DNA of 64,000 bases, taken from assembly GCA_963834445.1 (NCBI GenBank), contig CAWIBU010000007.1:186001-250000 (forward strand), in the 5' to 3' direction. Both the position numbers and the translations under genes were made by a program. The notes below the pieces were generated by a model. It made no database searches. It was not told the origin of the DNA and saw nothing but the letters and a program-made list of their open reading frames with translations. Shown here piece after piece: positions 52,329 through 61,113 of this stretch. Positions within the stretch are counted from its first letter, which is position 1. The number at the start of each line of letters is the position of its first letter. The stretch is from PALSA-350 sp963834445. Its GTDB lineage: Bacteria > Acidobacteriota > Terriglobia > Terriglobales > Acidobacteriaceae.

Positions 52329-52926
52329 TCTTACCCCGGCCTAGGAGATGCGGGGGGGTTGTGGTTGCCCTCGCGTTGCAGCTGGTTGAGGCAAACGGAA
52401 TGCGAAAAGCTTGCCCCATGCGCACAACTTTCTCGCTGGGTTGCGCCTCAAAGTGATAGAGGTGAAGCATGCACGATTGGGAGTATCTTGCCTTGATTGC
52501 GTTGATCGGTATGTCTTTGATCGCGGTTGCGTGAAGCTGTCAAGAGCAGTCAATCCGGCCCGAGCCGGCGGTTAAGGCGACCGCAAGCAACAACCTACCA
52601 CTGCAGCATGTTCAGTCCAAGGGGGGCAACCCCGAGCAAAAGGGTGCACGCCGCTGCCCCCGGCGGGACTGCCGCGGGTTTCCACTGAATCTTCTTTGCT
52701 CGGCGTTGCCGTATCATAGTCGGGCGCGCGGCATTTCGAGGATCAGCTGCGCGTTGGCGCCGCCATGCGTGCGGCCGACCAGTCATCACCGAAGTGTCGA
52801 CCGGCCAAGCGTGTCTGGGGAAGATCGATTTTGCAGCGGTATCCATGCCTGCAATCCACCCGTGCATTGTATGGATGTAGAAGCGCCGGCGAATCCGTTA
52901 TCTTACTGAGAGAGGTGAAGGGAACG
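52329..52926. other. Intergenic region with one small open frame
   Basis: 598 bases. The only gene-like item is the 21-codon frame at 52469-52534. Between 52540 and 52900 the sequence is GC-rich with short palindromes (for example GGCCCGAGCCGG-type) and no open frame with a ribosome site on either strand. The last bases, GAGAGGTGAAGGGA, are the ribosome site of the next gene. Confidence 0.5.
52469..52534 (+). CDS. Possible 21-residue single-helix membrane peptide
   Basis: ATG 52469 is preceded by AGAGGTG at a proper distance. The product begins MHDWEYLALIALIGM and continues with a hydrophobic helix to Ala21, too short for standard gene calling. It has the make-up of a small single-pass membrane protein (charged start, about 15 hydrophobic residues). 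No family recognised; chance occurrence cannot be excluded. Confidence 0.35.
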   Translation: MHDWEYLALIALIGMSLIAVA

Positions 52927-53379
52927 ATGACGATGCAGTTGGCAGGGATGGCGAAGCGAGCCTTGTGGATGACTGGGCTCATGGCTGTTTTGAGCGCGGG
53001 GAGCGCGTTTGCTCAAAATAAAGCGATCGGGTTCAAAGGAGGAATGCCCTTCAGCGAAGGTTATATCGCCGGCAATACGCTTTATGTAGCCGGGCAGCAG
53101 GGGCCGGATGAGCATGGCAAGGTGACGGGAACGGATATTACGCTGCAGACGACCAATGCGATCGCCGCGGTTAAAAAAGTAGTGGAAGAGGCCGGGTTCC
53201 AGATGTCGGATATCGTTGCGGTGACGTTGTATGTCACCAGCCTGGAGGATGTGCCCAAGATGAATGAGGTTTACATCAAGCTGATGCCGAATCCCAAGCC
53301 TGCACGGGCTACGGTGCAGGTGGCCGGGTTGATTGGCGGGGCGAAGATCGAGATGTCGGCGATTGCAGTCAAGCACTAA
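52927..53379 (+). CDS. RidA-family protein with export signal
   Basis: 150 residues. RidA-type proteins hydrolyse reactive enamine/imine intermediates as trimers. The domain (about 33-150) shows GFKGGMPFSEGYIAGNTLYVAGQQGPD, MSDIVAVTLYVTSLEDVPKMNEVY and NPKPARATVQVAGL, the last with the conserved arginine. Unusually, residues 1-30 (MAKRALWMTGLMAVLSAGSAFAQ in the frame) form a signal peptide, so it is exported. ATG 52927 follows GAGAGGTGAAGGGA. A rho-independent terminator lies 122 bases after the stop. Confidence 0.9.
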   Translation: MTMQLAGMAKRALWMTGLMAVLSAGSAFAQNKAIGFKGGMPFSEGYIAGNTLYVAGQQGPDEHGKVTGTDITLQTTNAIAAVKKVVEEAGFQMSDIVAVTLYVTSLEDVPKMNEVYIKLMPNPKPARATVQVAGLIGGAKIEMSAIAVKH

Positions 53380-53501
53380 GATGTTCCAGACGCTTTGCCA
53401 TCGAACAGGCGGCGTAATGCGGCTTTTTTCAGAAGAGAGAAAACCTCTTTAGTTGATTTTTTTTTGACTTACCGAACGGATCCCCGGAGTACGGTAGATA
53501 G

Positions 53502-53532
53502 CCCAGGTCTCGCTTATTGAGACCTGGGTTTT
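53502..53532 (+). terminator. Rho-independent terminator downstream of the RidA-family gene
   Basis: CCCAGGTCTC-GCTTATT-GAGACCTGGG followed by TTTTC: a perfect ten-base stem and a T run, between the RidA-type gene and the DUF2911 gene. Confidence 0.88.
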
Positions 53533-53613
53533 CTGCTTCATGCACATACATTGGCTCGAAGCCGGGCGCGTGGCAACGACTCTGTGCTTGAATGGTTGCG
53601 GAGGAAATACGGA

Positions 53614-54150
53614 ATGAAGCAGTTTATGTTGTTGGCAGGTCTCTTGATGGCGATCGGTACCACGTCGGCGCAAGTCGTGAGCCCCCCGGAATGGGCGACG
53701 GGCAAGATTGGCAGCGCCAAGTTGACCATCAAGTATTGCGCCCCGTCGGTGCGCGGACGCAAGATCTTTGGCGATGGCGGCAGAGTGATGGCGGACCCCA
53801 CCGCACCCATCTGGCGCGCCGGGGCCAATGAAGCAACTTCTTTCCATACCAATGTGGATTTGGATATTGACGGCCTGGCTGTGCCCAAAGGGAATTACAC
53901 CCTCTATGTGAATGTAAAGGATCCCGACGCCTGGGAGCTGGTGATCAACAAGCAGACGGGACAGTGGGGCACGAAGTATGACGCTTCTCAGGATCTTGGC
54001 CGAGTGAAGATGAAGATGAGCCGGCCACCGGCGGTGATTGAGATGCTGAAGTACACCATCACGGAAACTGGCGAGAACAAGGGCACGATCGAACTGGCAT
54101 GGGATAAACATGTGGCGACCGTTGAGGTAACGGTCAAGCCGAAAAGCTAA
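53614..54150 (+). CDS. Exported DUF2911 protein
   Basis: 178 residues from ATG 53614, with GGAGG nine bases upstream; the open frame extends back to 53551 but crosses no better start. Signal peptide about 1-19 (SAQ). The domain has KLTIKYCAPSVRGRKIFGD, IWRAGANEATSFHTNVDLDIDGL, PKGNYTLYVNV and WELVINKQTGQWG, as in the DUF2911 family of secreted proteins common in Bacteroidetes and Acidobacteria. Function unknown. It begins a new transcription unit after the terminator at 53502-53532. Confidence 0.92.
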   Translation: MKQFMLLAGLLMAIGTTSAQVVSPPEWATGKIGSAKLTIKYCAPSVRGRKIFGDGGRVMADPTAPIWRAGANEATSFHTNVDLDIDGLAVPKGNYTLYVNVKDPDAWELVINKQTGQWGTKYDASQDLGRVKMKMSRPPAVIEMLKYTITETGENKGTIELAWDKHVATVEVTVKPKS

Positions 54151-54207
54151 TCTGACCCTTTAACCCAGTGGGACTGAGGGCGCACCCTGTTATAGGCAGT
54201 ACTTGCA

Positions 54208-54235
54208 GAAATAACACCTAAAGCGCTGTTATTTC
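54208..54235 (+). terminator. Hairpin after the DUF2911 gene
   Basis: GAAATAACA-CCTAAAGCGC-TGTTATTTC, a perfect nine-base AT-rich stem 57 bases after the stop. There is no T run, so it may be a weak terminator, an mRNA-stabilising hairpin or a protein site. Confidence 0.45.
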
Positions 54236-54282
54236 AGGGTTTGCCGGCATGCGATGGTTACCAAAGTGGAACATGCGTGCAA

Positions 54283-54338
54283 GTCAGTGGCGGAGTGGGC
54301 GAGCCGCCACTGACCTGACGATCAAAACTTTCTATAAT
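54283..54338 (+). promoter_or_regulatory. Promoter with overlapping inverted repeat and leaderless start
   Basis: TATAAT at 54333-54338 and CTGACC at 54310-54315 (17-base spacing) form a promoter whose start point would fall on or just before the ATG at 54345, leaving no room for a leader. An eleven-base perfect inverted repeat, GTCAGTGGCGG / CCGCCACTGAC (54283-54293 and 54304-54314), covers the -35, as an operator would. Confidence 0.6.
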
Positions 54339-54344
54339 GGTAAG

Positions 54345-56888
54345 ATGCGACGGATTTGGTTACCCTGGTGCCTCGGTTTGTTGTTTTTGGTCCCGCTGGC
54401 TTATGCGGATGGCGGTCCGGCGTTTGATCTGGATGGTCCTCGCATTCAAGCGAAGGTCACGCGCGACGGCTCGACGCTGCCGATCGGCGCAGTTGCCTCG
54501 CTGGCGGCGGGCGACCGCCTGTGGATCCATCCTGACCTTCCTGCGAAAGAGGGCGCCCGCTACGTGCTGGTGGTGGCGTTTCTGCGTGGCTCCGTCAATC
54601 CGCCTCCGGACAATTGGTTCACCAAGGCAGAAACCTGGAATCGGAAGATTCGCGAAGAAGGTCTATACGTAACTGTTCCTGAGGGAGCGGAGCAGGTCCT
54701 GCTCTTTCTGGCGCCCGAGACCGGTGGGGATTTCCCCACACTGCGGAATGCAGTTAGGGGCAGGCCGGGGGCTTTTGTGCGCGCGGCGCAAGACCTGCAC
54801 CAGGCGAGTCTTGACCGGAGCCGGTTGGATACGTATCTGGCTGCGGTGAAGTCGGTAGACACTGGCGACCCGAAGGCGGTCGAAGACCAGACCAAGTTGC
54901 TGGCGCGTAGCCTGAACATCAAAGTCGATCAGCAGTGTTTCGATAAGCCGACCGAACAGCAGGCGCCTTGCCTGGTGCAAAACCCTGACAGCCTGGTGCT
55001 CGATAACGGGCGCAGCGCGAGCGTGGTGCAGCAGCTGACGGGCGGCTCGGCGGGTGACATGCTGTCGCAGATGTCTTATACCCAGCAGGCGGGTGGCGGC
55101 TACTACAGTGTGTATGTGGGCACGGTCATTGATATGGCCAAGATCCTCGACAGCTTTCATACCGCGGAGTATCAGTATCTGCCGGCGCTGGCCATACCCA
55201 AAGGTGACACGCTGGCGTTGAAGCTGAACAATCCGCCATCGTTTCACAAGCCGCAGTCGGTGCTGGTGATTGGGTTGCCTGCGGTAAAAACGCCAGAGCT
55301 GCCAACGCTGCACGCGGTCAACCCAAAGAATTTGTTGTGTGCGCAGAAGAAGCCATTGGTGTTGCCGGCGGTGGGCGCGCCGTATGTGTTTGCCACCAGC
55401 TACGCGCACGATTTTGTGCTCAGGGTGCAGAACAAGGTGGGGCAAAGTGTCGATATTCCCGTGACGCCGGATGCCTTGCAAGGTGGGTTCGTGGTGAGCG
55501 CAAAGGCATTGGAAGCGCAGAGCCTGGCTCCGAATACAACCGGCACGCTACATGGCTATTGGGGTTTTGATTCGTTTACCGGGCCGAGCTTTCACCTGGT
55601 GAGCGCCCACGCGCAGCACTGGACGCTGGCCTCTGCTGACCAGCATGCGCTGATTGTGGGCCGCAAGGATACCGTGCATCTGGAGTCGGCGGCGGACGCT
55701 GCGTGCGTGGATGGGGTGACGGTGAAAGATGCGCGAGGCGAGACGCTCGATGCTTCCTTCAAAGCGGTCAAGCCGAACGAGATTGAGATCCAGGTGCCGC
55801 TCGACAATGAGCCTGCGGGCGCGGTCAGCGTGATGGTAAAGCAAGTAGGCATGGAAAGGGCGGATTCGGTTCCGTTGCACACCTATTCAGAAGCGGGCAA
55901 ACTGGATAGCTTCCGGATCTATGCGGGCGACCATCAGGGGCTTTTGAAAGGTACCCGCCTCGATGAGGTGGCCAGCATGACGGTAAACAATGTCGCCTTT
56001 TCGCCGGCGGGCGCACTCTCGCACACGGGGAGTGTAGATGCACTGGTACTGTCTGCTGCGGAGTCGGCAGGGGCAAACTTTCATGTGGACGACAAGGCGG
56101 CGGTCAAGGTGACCCTGAAAGATGGCCGTGAGCTCACCCTGGATGCGACCGTAGCCGCAGCACGGCCCAGCTTAACGCTGCTGAATAAGAGTGTTCACAG
56201 CGATGGGCCCGCGTCGGTGGTGCAGTTGGGGAGTCAGGATGAATTGCCCGATCACGCCAAGCTGACCTTCTTCGTGCAGGCTCCCGTGGTTTTTCCTAGA
56301 GACCAGCGAATCGAAGTAGCGAGCAATGACAGTTCGTTCTCCACCGTGCTGCGCATCGGGGAGAGCGGTGGCATTGTCCTGCAGGACAGGAAGACGGCAA
56401 TGGTTACGCTGGATCCGGCAAAGGCTTTCGGGGGATCGGCCTTTGGTCCGCTGCGTTTTCGACCGGTCAGCGCCGAGGGCACGCAAGGGGATTGGCAGCC
56501 GCTCGCCATGTTGGTTCGCGTGCCGCAGCTTAAGGAGCTACAGTGTGCGGAGGGATCTGCGTTGTGCAAGCTGACGGGAACGGATCTTTTTCTGTTGCAG
56601 CAGGTTGGCATTGATCCGCAGTTGGCCGATGCAGTTACGGTCCCGGAAGGTTTTGGGGATACGACGCTGAATGTGCCCCGGCCCAATGGAACGCTTTATC
56701 TGAAGCTGCGCGACGATCCCGCGGTGGTCAATACGGCGATTCTGCCGGTGACGCCGGAGCCTTCGCAATCGGCTGCGGTCACGCCGTTTGCGGTTCCAGC
56801 CAAAGCGCCTGTCGCCCCCGCCACGCAAACAGCGGCCCCGCCGACAACAGTGGTGGCCCCGGCCACAGCAGTGGTGTCAGCCCACTAG
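54345..56888 (+). CDS. Large exported protein of unknown function
   Basis: 847 residues from ATG 54345 (the frame is open to 54249, but the promoter ends just before this ATG). Signal peptide about 1-21 (AYA). The body is beta-strand-rich with Gly/Asp turns and looks like several Ig- or IPT-type sandwich domains (for example GVTVKDARGETLDASFKAVKPNEIEIQVPL in parts). It has scattered cysteines (CFDKPTEQQAPC, CAEGSALC), likely disulfides, and ends in a Pro/Ala/Thr/Val-rich tail of about 50 residues. No enzyme motif or named family is seen. The YdeI-like gene follows eight bases after its stop. Confidence 0.75.
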   Translation: MRRIWLPWCLGLLFLVPLAYADGGPAFDLDGPRIQAKVTRDGSTLPIGAVASLAAGDRLWIHPDLPAKEGARYVLVVAFLRGSVNPPPDNWFTKAETWNRKIREEGLYVTVPEGAEQVLLFLAPETGGDFPTLRNAVRGRPGAFVRAAQDLHQASLDRSRLDTYLAAVKSVDTGDPKAVEDQTKLLARSLNIKVDQQCFDKPTEQQAPCLVQNPDSLVLDNGRSASVVQQLTGGSAGDMLSQMSYTQQAGGGYYSVYVGTVIDMAKILDSFHTAEYQYLPALAIPKGDTLALKLNNPPSFHKPQSVLVIGLPAVKTPELPTLHAVNPKNLLCAQKKPLVLPAVGAPYVFATSYAHDFVLRVQNKVGQSVDIPVTPDALQGGFVVSAKALEAQSLAPNTTGTLHGYWGFDSFTGPSFHLVSAHAQHWTLASADQHALIVGRKDTVHLESAADAACVDGVTVKDARGETLDASFKAVKPNEIEIQVPLDNEPAGAVSVMVKQVGMERADSVPLHTYSEAGKLDSFRIYAGDHQGLLKGTRLDEVASMTVNNVAFSPAGALSHTGSVDALVLSAAESAGANFHVDDKAAVKVTLKDGRELTLDATVAAARPSLTLLNKSVHSDGPASVVQLGSQDELPDHAKLTFFVQAPVVFPRDQRIEVASNDSSFSTVLRIGESGGIVLQDRKTAMVTLDPAKAFGGSAFGPLRFRPVSAEGTQGDWQPLAMLVRVPQLKELQCAEGSALCKLTGTDLFLLQQVGIDPQLADAVTVPEGFGDTTLNVPRPNGTLYLKLRDDPAVVNTAILPVTPEPSQSAAVTPFAVPAKAPVAPATQTAAPPTTVVAPATAVVSAH

Positions 56889-56896
56889 ACTCGAAG

Positions 56897-57490
56897 GTGC
56901 GGCCTTTTGCACTGCCGATCATGGAACACTTGCGCGACCTGGTGCACAAGGGCTGCCCCGGCGTGGTGGAAACCATCAAGTGGAGCCGGCCGTTCTTCGA
57001 GTACAAGGGTGTGATTCTCGGCAATATGTCGGCGTTCAAACAGCACTGTAGTTTTGGGTTCTGGGGTGAGGAGATCGGCGCTGTGCTGCGTGAGGCCGGG
57101 GTTCTGGGCAGCGAGGGTATGGGTTCGCTCGGCCGCATCACCAGTCTGCAGGACCTGCCTGGGGACAAACAGATGCTGGGGTGGATTCGCCAGGCCGTGG
57201 GCTTTGTGGACCGTGGGGAATACACCAGCCCGATCGCCGCAAGGCAGCGAGTTGTGAAGACGCAAAAGAAAGCGATTGAAGTGCCTGCGGAGTTCTCAGC
57301 GGCTTTGCAGACAAATAAGAAAGCAGGGGCCGCTTTTGCGAAACTCAGCCCCAGCTGCCGTCGAGAATATGTGGAGTGGATCGCCGGCGCTAAGCGGCCG
57401 GAGACACGCAGTAAACGGCTGGGCGCTGCGATTACCTATATTGCCGACGGCAAGCCGCTCAACTGGAAATATCAGGGCAGCAACCCGTAA
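56897..57490 (+). CDS. YdeI/OmpD-associated family protein
   Basis: 197 residues, start GTG 56897. The DUF1801-like domain has FALPIMEHLRDLVHKGCPGVVETIKWSRPFFEYKG (in parts), GNMSAFKQHCSFGFWG, and the C-terminal YdeI part FAKLSPSCRREYVEWIAGAKRPETRSKRLG. Family members usually have ten to fifteen more residues at the N-terminus, so translation could begin a little differently; no better start is seen because the upstream gene ends eight bases before. Cytosolic; function not established. Confidence 0.88.
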   Translation: MRPFALPIMEHLRDLVHKGCPGVVETIKWSRPFFEYKGVILGNMSAFKQHCSFGFWGEEIGAVLREAGVLGSEGMGSLGRITSLQDLPGDKQMLGWIRQAVGFVDRGEYTSPIAARQRVVKTQKKAIEVPAEFSAALQTNKKAGAAFAKLSPSCRREYVEWIAGAKRPETRSKRLGAAITYIADGKPLNWKYQGSNP

Positions 57491-57555
57491 ACAAGCACCT
57501 CGCGCTGGTGGCCGAGAGCAGAAGTATCTGAAGCAGGGTCCGCGTGCTCAATTCG

Positions 57556-59169
57556 TCACCGTTTCAGTACCTGCCCGGTCGCCTCATCCAGAAGATACGG
57601 CCGCGCGTCGGGATGGGAGAAATCGAACATGGCGTCGAGCGAACCGGCGAGGGCGTCAAACGATCCTCCTCCCACGCGCTCCCCGGCCAGCCAGTTGTCT
57701 TCAATGAAGCGCAGGATCGAGGTCTGGTCGGTGAGGCTGTGGTCAACATAGTTGCGGCGCGCAAAAGGGGAGATAACCAGCAGGGGAAGCCGTGGACCAT
57801 ACCCACATCGGCCCTGGGCGTGATCCACGTCCGGGCCGGGCAAGGCAGTAGAGCCATCGCCGCATTGGCCGGACCCAGTCAAAGCATCGTCCTTGCTGGT
57901 GGAGTGGTTGGCGATGGGGCCCATCTGGTGGTCGTACCATCCATCGGAGTCGTCATACGCCACAATCACTGCGGTGTTTTTCCAGTCACGCCGGCGCTCG
58001 AGAAAATTGATCACGCTGACGATCCATTTCTGTTCATCGAGTGGATCGGAGTAACCGGCATGCGCATCCTGATACGCCGGCGCTTTGAGAAAACTCACAG
58101 CCGGAAAATTGCCTGCCTTGACCGCGGCGAAAAAGTCATCCGCATCGTATTGATGGTTGGCCCCATCGCCCTCTTTGCCGATTTGTTGCAGGGAGGTGGG
58201 GCGGGTGTGCCGCAGGTTCGCTGTCGCCGTGTAGTACTGGAAAGGTTCGTGGTGAGGAATGTAGTCGTTCGAGACCACCTGCGTCACGCGCGACGGGGTG
58301 CTCCGCTGGCAGCCCGTGGTTCCGTTGGGGTTGGTCCGGGTCAAATCGAAGCCGGCTTCGAACCATCCCCAGCTGACGCCATGCTTGCTCAACATCTGGC
58401 CGATGTTGTTGCCGGTATAGCGTATCTGGCCCCAGGTAGAGCTTGAGCATGCATCCCCGATGGGGTCGGCGTCATCGACTTCAGTGTAAGTTCCATGGCC
58501 GCCATCCACCACGAAAGCGGCCGCGTTGATCTGGTCGGTGACGCCGTTGGTTTGGCCGGAGATCAATTCAATAGCGCCCTGGGTCGATTGTCCGAAGGTC
58601 GCCGCATACGAGTTGTCGTTCAGTGCATAGCGTTGCGCATAATTCCAAAGCGCGGTTACGGTATTGCCGTCGTAGTAGCCCATGACCAGGGCCTTGGTCT
58701 GGTTCACATAGGCGAGCGGAGCCCCGGTCAGGCTTTCCGGATGTAGCTTTTGCGTGGCCGGTGCGGGTAGGCCCGTGTATTGCGGGAATGCGTCCATGAG
58801 GCCGCTGTCAAAGGCGCGTTGTTCCAGCGTGTAGTCATGATTCTGATCGGCGGTTGCAGCTTGCGCCGGACCCAGGCGAAAGGGGCTCACGGCGAAGCTT
58901 TGATTTACTTTTGTGTTGAGGAAATTCGGGTTGCGTTCTAACAACATGGCCGTCAGGCCGTTGACCCGCGGGGTCTCCGGGAGCGCCCTGAACGCGGTTT
59001 CGTGGGGTGGGTTCAACGCGTTTGGATAAGTGCCGAAGTAGTGGTCGAAAGAGATGTTCTCGTCGAATAGAATAACAATATGTTGAATGGGCGTCGCAGT
59101 CTGGGCGAAGCCAGTGAGCCAGGACGCAACCAGTGTCGCAGCCAGCACGGCGGCGGCATAGCTTCGCAT
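57556..59169 (-). CDS. Exported phosphoesterase, phospholipase C / AcpA type
   Basis: 537 residues from ATG 59169, with AAGGAGA upstream; the frame is open to 59241. Signal peptide about 1-23 (GFAQ). The PF04185 phosphoesterase domain begins at HIVILFDENISFDHYFGTYPNA, whose Glu-Asn and following Asp-His bind metal, and includes SKHGVSWGWFEAG, FLKAPAYQDAHAGYSDPLDEQ, WKNTAVIVAYDDSDGWYDH and RLPLLVISPFARRNYVDH with TSILRFIEDNW. Members split phosphodiester bonds of phospholipids or act as acid phosphatases. Stands alone on the minus strand, converging on the YdeI-like gene. Confidence 0.93.
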   Translation of the reverse strand: MRSYAAAVLAATLVASWLTGFAQTATPIQHIVILFDENISFDHYFGTYPNALNPPHETAFRALPETPRVNGLTAMLLERNPNFLNTKVNQSFAVSPFRLGPAQAATADQNHDYTLEQRAFDSGLMDAFPQYTGLPAPATQKLHPESLTGAPLAYVNQTKALVMGYYDGNTVTALWNYAQRYALNDNSYAATFGQSTQGAIELISGQTNGVTDQINAAAFVVDGGHGTYTEVDDADPIGDACSSSTWGQIRYTGNNIGQMLSKHGVSWGWFEAGFDLTRTNPNGTTGCQRSTPSRVTQVVSNDYIPHHEPFQYYTATANLRHTRPTSLQQIGKEGDGANHQYDADDFFAAVKAGNFPAVSFLKAPAYQDAHAGYSDPLDEQKWIVSVINFLERRRDWKNTAVIVAYDDSDGWYDHQMGPIANHSTSKDDALTGSGQCGDGSTALPGPDVDHAQGRCGYGPRLPLLVISPFARRNYVDHSLTDQTSILRFIEDNWLAGERVGGGSFDALAGSLDAMFDFSHPDARPYLLDEATGQVLKR

Positions 59170-59656
59170 GCATTCTCCTTTGGGTCTACCCACGGTATCA
59201 CGGTTGCAACTTTCGGGCTTTCGACAATCCACGCGGAACACGAAAAATTGCTTCTTGATTTAAGAATGGGCCTGAGAGCGTAAACCGGCAATGCAGCACA
59301 AGCCTATAGGCGTGCCGTGCATCGGCATTACCCATTGTCAGGGTCCTTTAAGCCGGCAAGATTCATCGATGGTGCAGTTGGCGTGATGCTTGTAGCAGCG
59401 TCTGTTGTTTGACTGGCGCCGGCTCGCCACCGGGCCGCGCCTGTTGCAGAAAGCGGCCGGAGCAGCGGTGCCTGGTGAGGGTTGTCGATCTACCGGCAAT
59501 CGAGAGGAGAATTTCGCGATCTTCCTTCTATAGAATACAGCGCCCCCGCAGCTTGCGGGAAGCCCGGGATCATGTTGCATCATCGATGTCGCAAATTCAC
59601 TCTCTCGCGTTCGAGTGTGAATGATACTTACGTACTGGGGTGAGTCTTATACCGGC
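59170..59656. other. Intergenic region upstream of the phosphoesterase gene
   Basis: 487 bases; it must hold the promoter of the minus-strand phosphoesterase gene. A TATAGAAT box near 59530 and a GCTTGCGGGAAGC hairpin near 59551 are the only features I see. No open frame here has a ribosome site or coding-like composition. Confidence 0.4.
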
Positions 59657-60085
59657 TCAAGCAGGCCGGATCGGCGCCGTGCCAGAAGTGCGGGGCACAT
59701 CATATGACAAGCTCACATGGTGCGGACTGGGATGCCTCACCTTCGAGGGCCGGCCGATCTCGCGCATCCGTCGGTCGGCGTCATCCCAGGTAGGAAGCTC
59801 GTTTTCCGGCTGCGTCCAATGTGCCACGGACGCCTCATCGCACCAGTCCAAAAGCCGCGGCATCACTTTCTTGTGCGAGCCGGTAGTCATGTATTGCCGC
59901 ATACTCTCCTCGTTGTCCCATGCGGTGAGTGTCCAAAAGGTCCAGTGCCGGTCGGCCAGTAAGCTGCCGCGTCGAAATCCTCGTGCCCGCTTCACCTGTC
60001 TCAACGTGGTTAGCATATGCGCCAGGAATAACGGAAGGAACCTCATGGACCGGATTCTTAAACGCGTCAAGCTGAAAAATGCCAT
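59657..60085 (-). CDS. DUF3291/antibiotic-monooxygenase-like ferredoxin-fold protein
   Basis: 142 residues of a family I know as DUF3291-like or ABM-superfamily proteins, with the usual opening SLTRLRIRSMRFLPLFLAHML, then RQVKRARGFRRGSLLADRHWTFWTLTAWDN and SHKKVMPRLLDWCDEASVAHW (in parts). A dimeric alpha/beta barrel fold is expected; function is not established. ATG 60085 keeps the whole family N-terminus; ATG 60046 is an alternative with a shorter product. No strong ribosome site. Open frames on the plus strand here are antisense shadows. Confidence 0.8.
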   Translation of the reverse strand: MAFFSLTRLRIRSMRFLPLFLAHMLTTLRQVKRARGFRRGSLLADRHWTFWTLTAWDNEESMRQYMTTGSHKKVMPRLLDWCDEASVAHWTQPENELPTWDDADRRMREIGRPSKVRHPSPHHVSLSYDVPRTSGTAPIRPA

Positions 60086-60242
60086 GCTGATTCAAGACTC
60101 CCCTGGACATCATTACCTGTTGCAGGATGTCGCAAAGCCGAATTCCTCTGCTAAGGATGCTTCTCGATTGATGGCAAATCGCCAATGCATTTATTGACTC
60201 ACCGTGGTTAGAATCCCATGACGAATCTTCCTTCTGAGAGCG

Positions 60243-61031
60243 TTAGCCTTTTGGGATGCTTATTTGCGCCGTCATGTAGAGGGCTGCTTGTCCGCTGAGA
60301 ATTACTCGATCAGCCTGCAAATTGCAATGAACGTGACCATTCCGTCTGGACACCTGAATCCCATGGAGCTTGGTCTTGCCGAGCAGCTGGCTCCAAAGTG
60401 GTGTTAGCTCGCAATGTGCAGAGCCGGTCACCGGATCCTCATTGACTCCGACCTTAGGAGCGAAGAAGCGGCTTACGAAGTCACAGTCTTTCCCCGGCGC
60501 GGTGACGCAGACCCCTCTCAAATCCAATTCTACGAGCTTTGCAAAATCGGGCTTTAGGGAACGTACAGCTTCCTCAGACTCGAATTGCGCAATGTAGTCG
60601 AAGGCTTTCAGAACACGCTCCGGGTTGCGTCCAAGCCCTTCGAGAAGCGCTTTCGGAGGCACACACGCAACCGGCACAGTTGCAGGAAAGTCCATGCTGT
60701 AAACTTCACCGTCACGCTTTACATCGAGTGTTCCGGAGCGCGTGTCGAAGCGGATTGTTTCACCCTTGTACGCCAGCTGCTGGAAAAGCACATAGGCTGC
60801 AGCCAGGGTAGCGTGACCGCAGAGGTCAACCTCTGCCACAGGTGTAAACCAGCGGAGACGAAAACCTGAACCTTCCTCGACGAAGAATGCCGTCTCCGCA
60901 AGATTGTTCTCCGCAGCGATCGATAGCATCAGGTTGTCGGAAAGCCATGTCTTGAGCGGGCACACAGCAGCCGGATTTCCGCTGAATACCTGCTCTGCGA
61001 ACGCGTCAACCTGGTACATCGTCAATTCCAT
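60243..61031 (-). CDS. PhzF-family epimerase/isomerase-like protein
   Basis: 262 residues from ATG 61031, with GAGGAGG four bases upstream. PhzF family: MYQVDAFAEQVFSGNPAAVCPL at the start, the catalytic glutamate Glu47 in ENNLAETAFF, LRWFTPVAEVDLCGHATLAAAYVL, and the second half with DPVTGSAHCELTPLW and GQAALYMTAQI. Members catalyse proton-shift isomerisations; most of those near no phenazine genes have unknown substrates. No phenazine genes are near. Stands alone on the minus strand. Confidence 0.93.
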   Translation of the reverse strand: MELTMYQVDAFAEQVFSGNPAAVCPLKTWLSDNLMLSIAAENNLAETAFFVEEGSGFRLRWFTPVAEVDLCGHATLAAAYVLFQQLAYKGETIRFDTRSGTLDVKRDGEVYSMDFPATVPVACVPPKALLEGLGRNPERVLKAFDYIAQFESEEAVRSLKPDFAKLVELDLRGVCVTAPGKDCDFVSRFFAPKVGVNEDPVTGSAHCELTPLWSQLLGKTKLHGIQVSRRNGHVHCNLQADRVILSGQAALYMTAQISIPKG

Positions 61032-61113
61032 GCGACCTCCTCTCACAGCGTATACCGTGATGCGCCGCACGCCGCAGATCAGCAAAGATGAGTCGCATTG
61101 AGGTGACAGGGCT

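Noticed and set aside
59640..60197. 185-codon plus-strand frame
   Set aside because: Opposes the DUF3291-like gene, which has recognisable family sequence.
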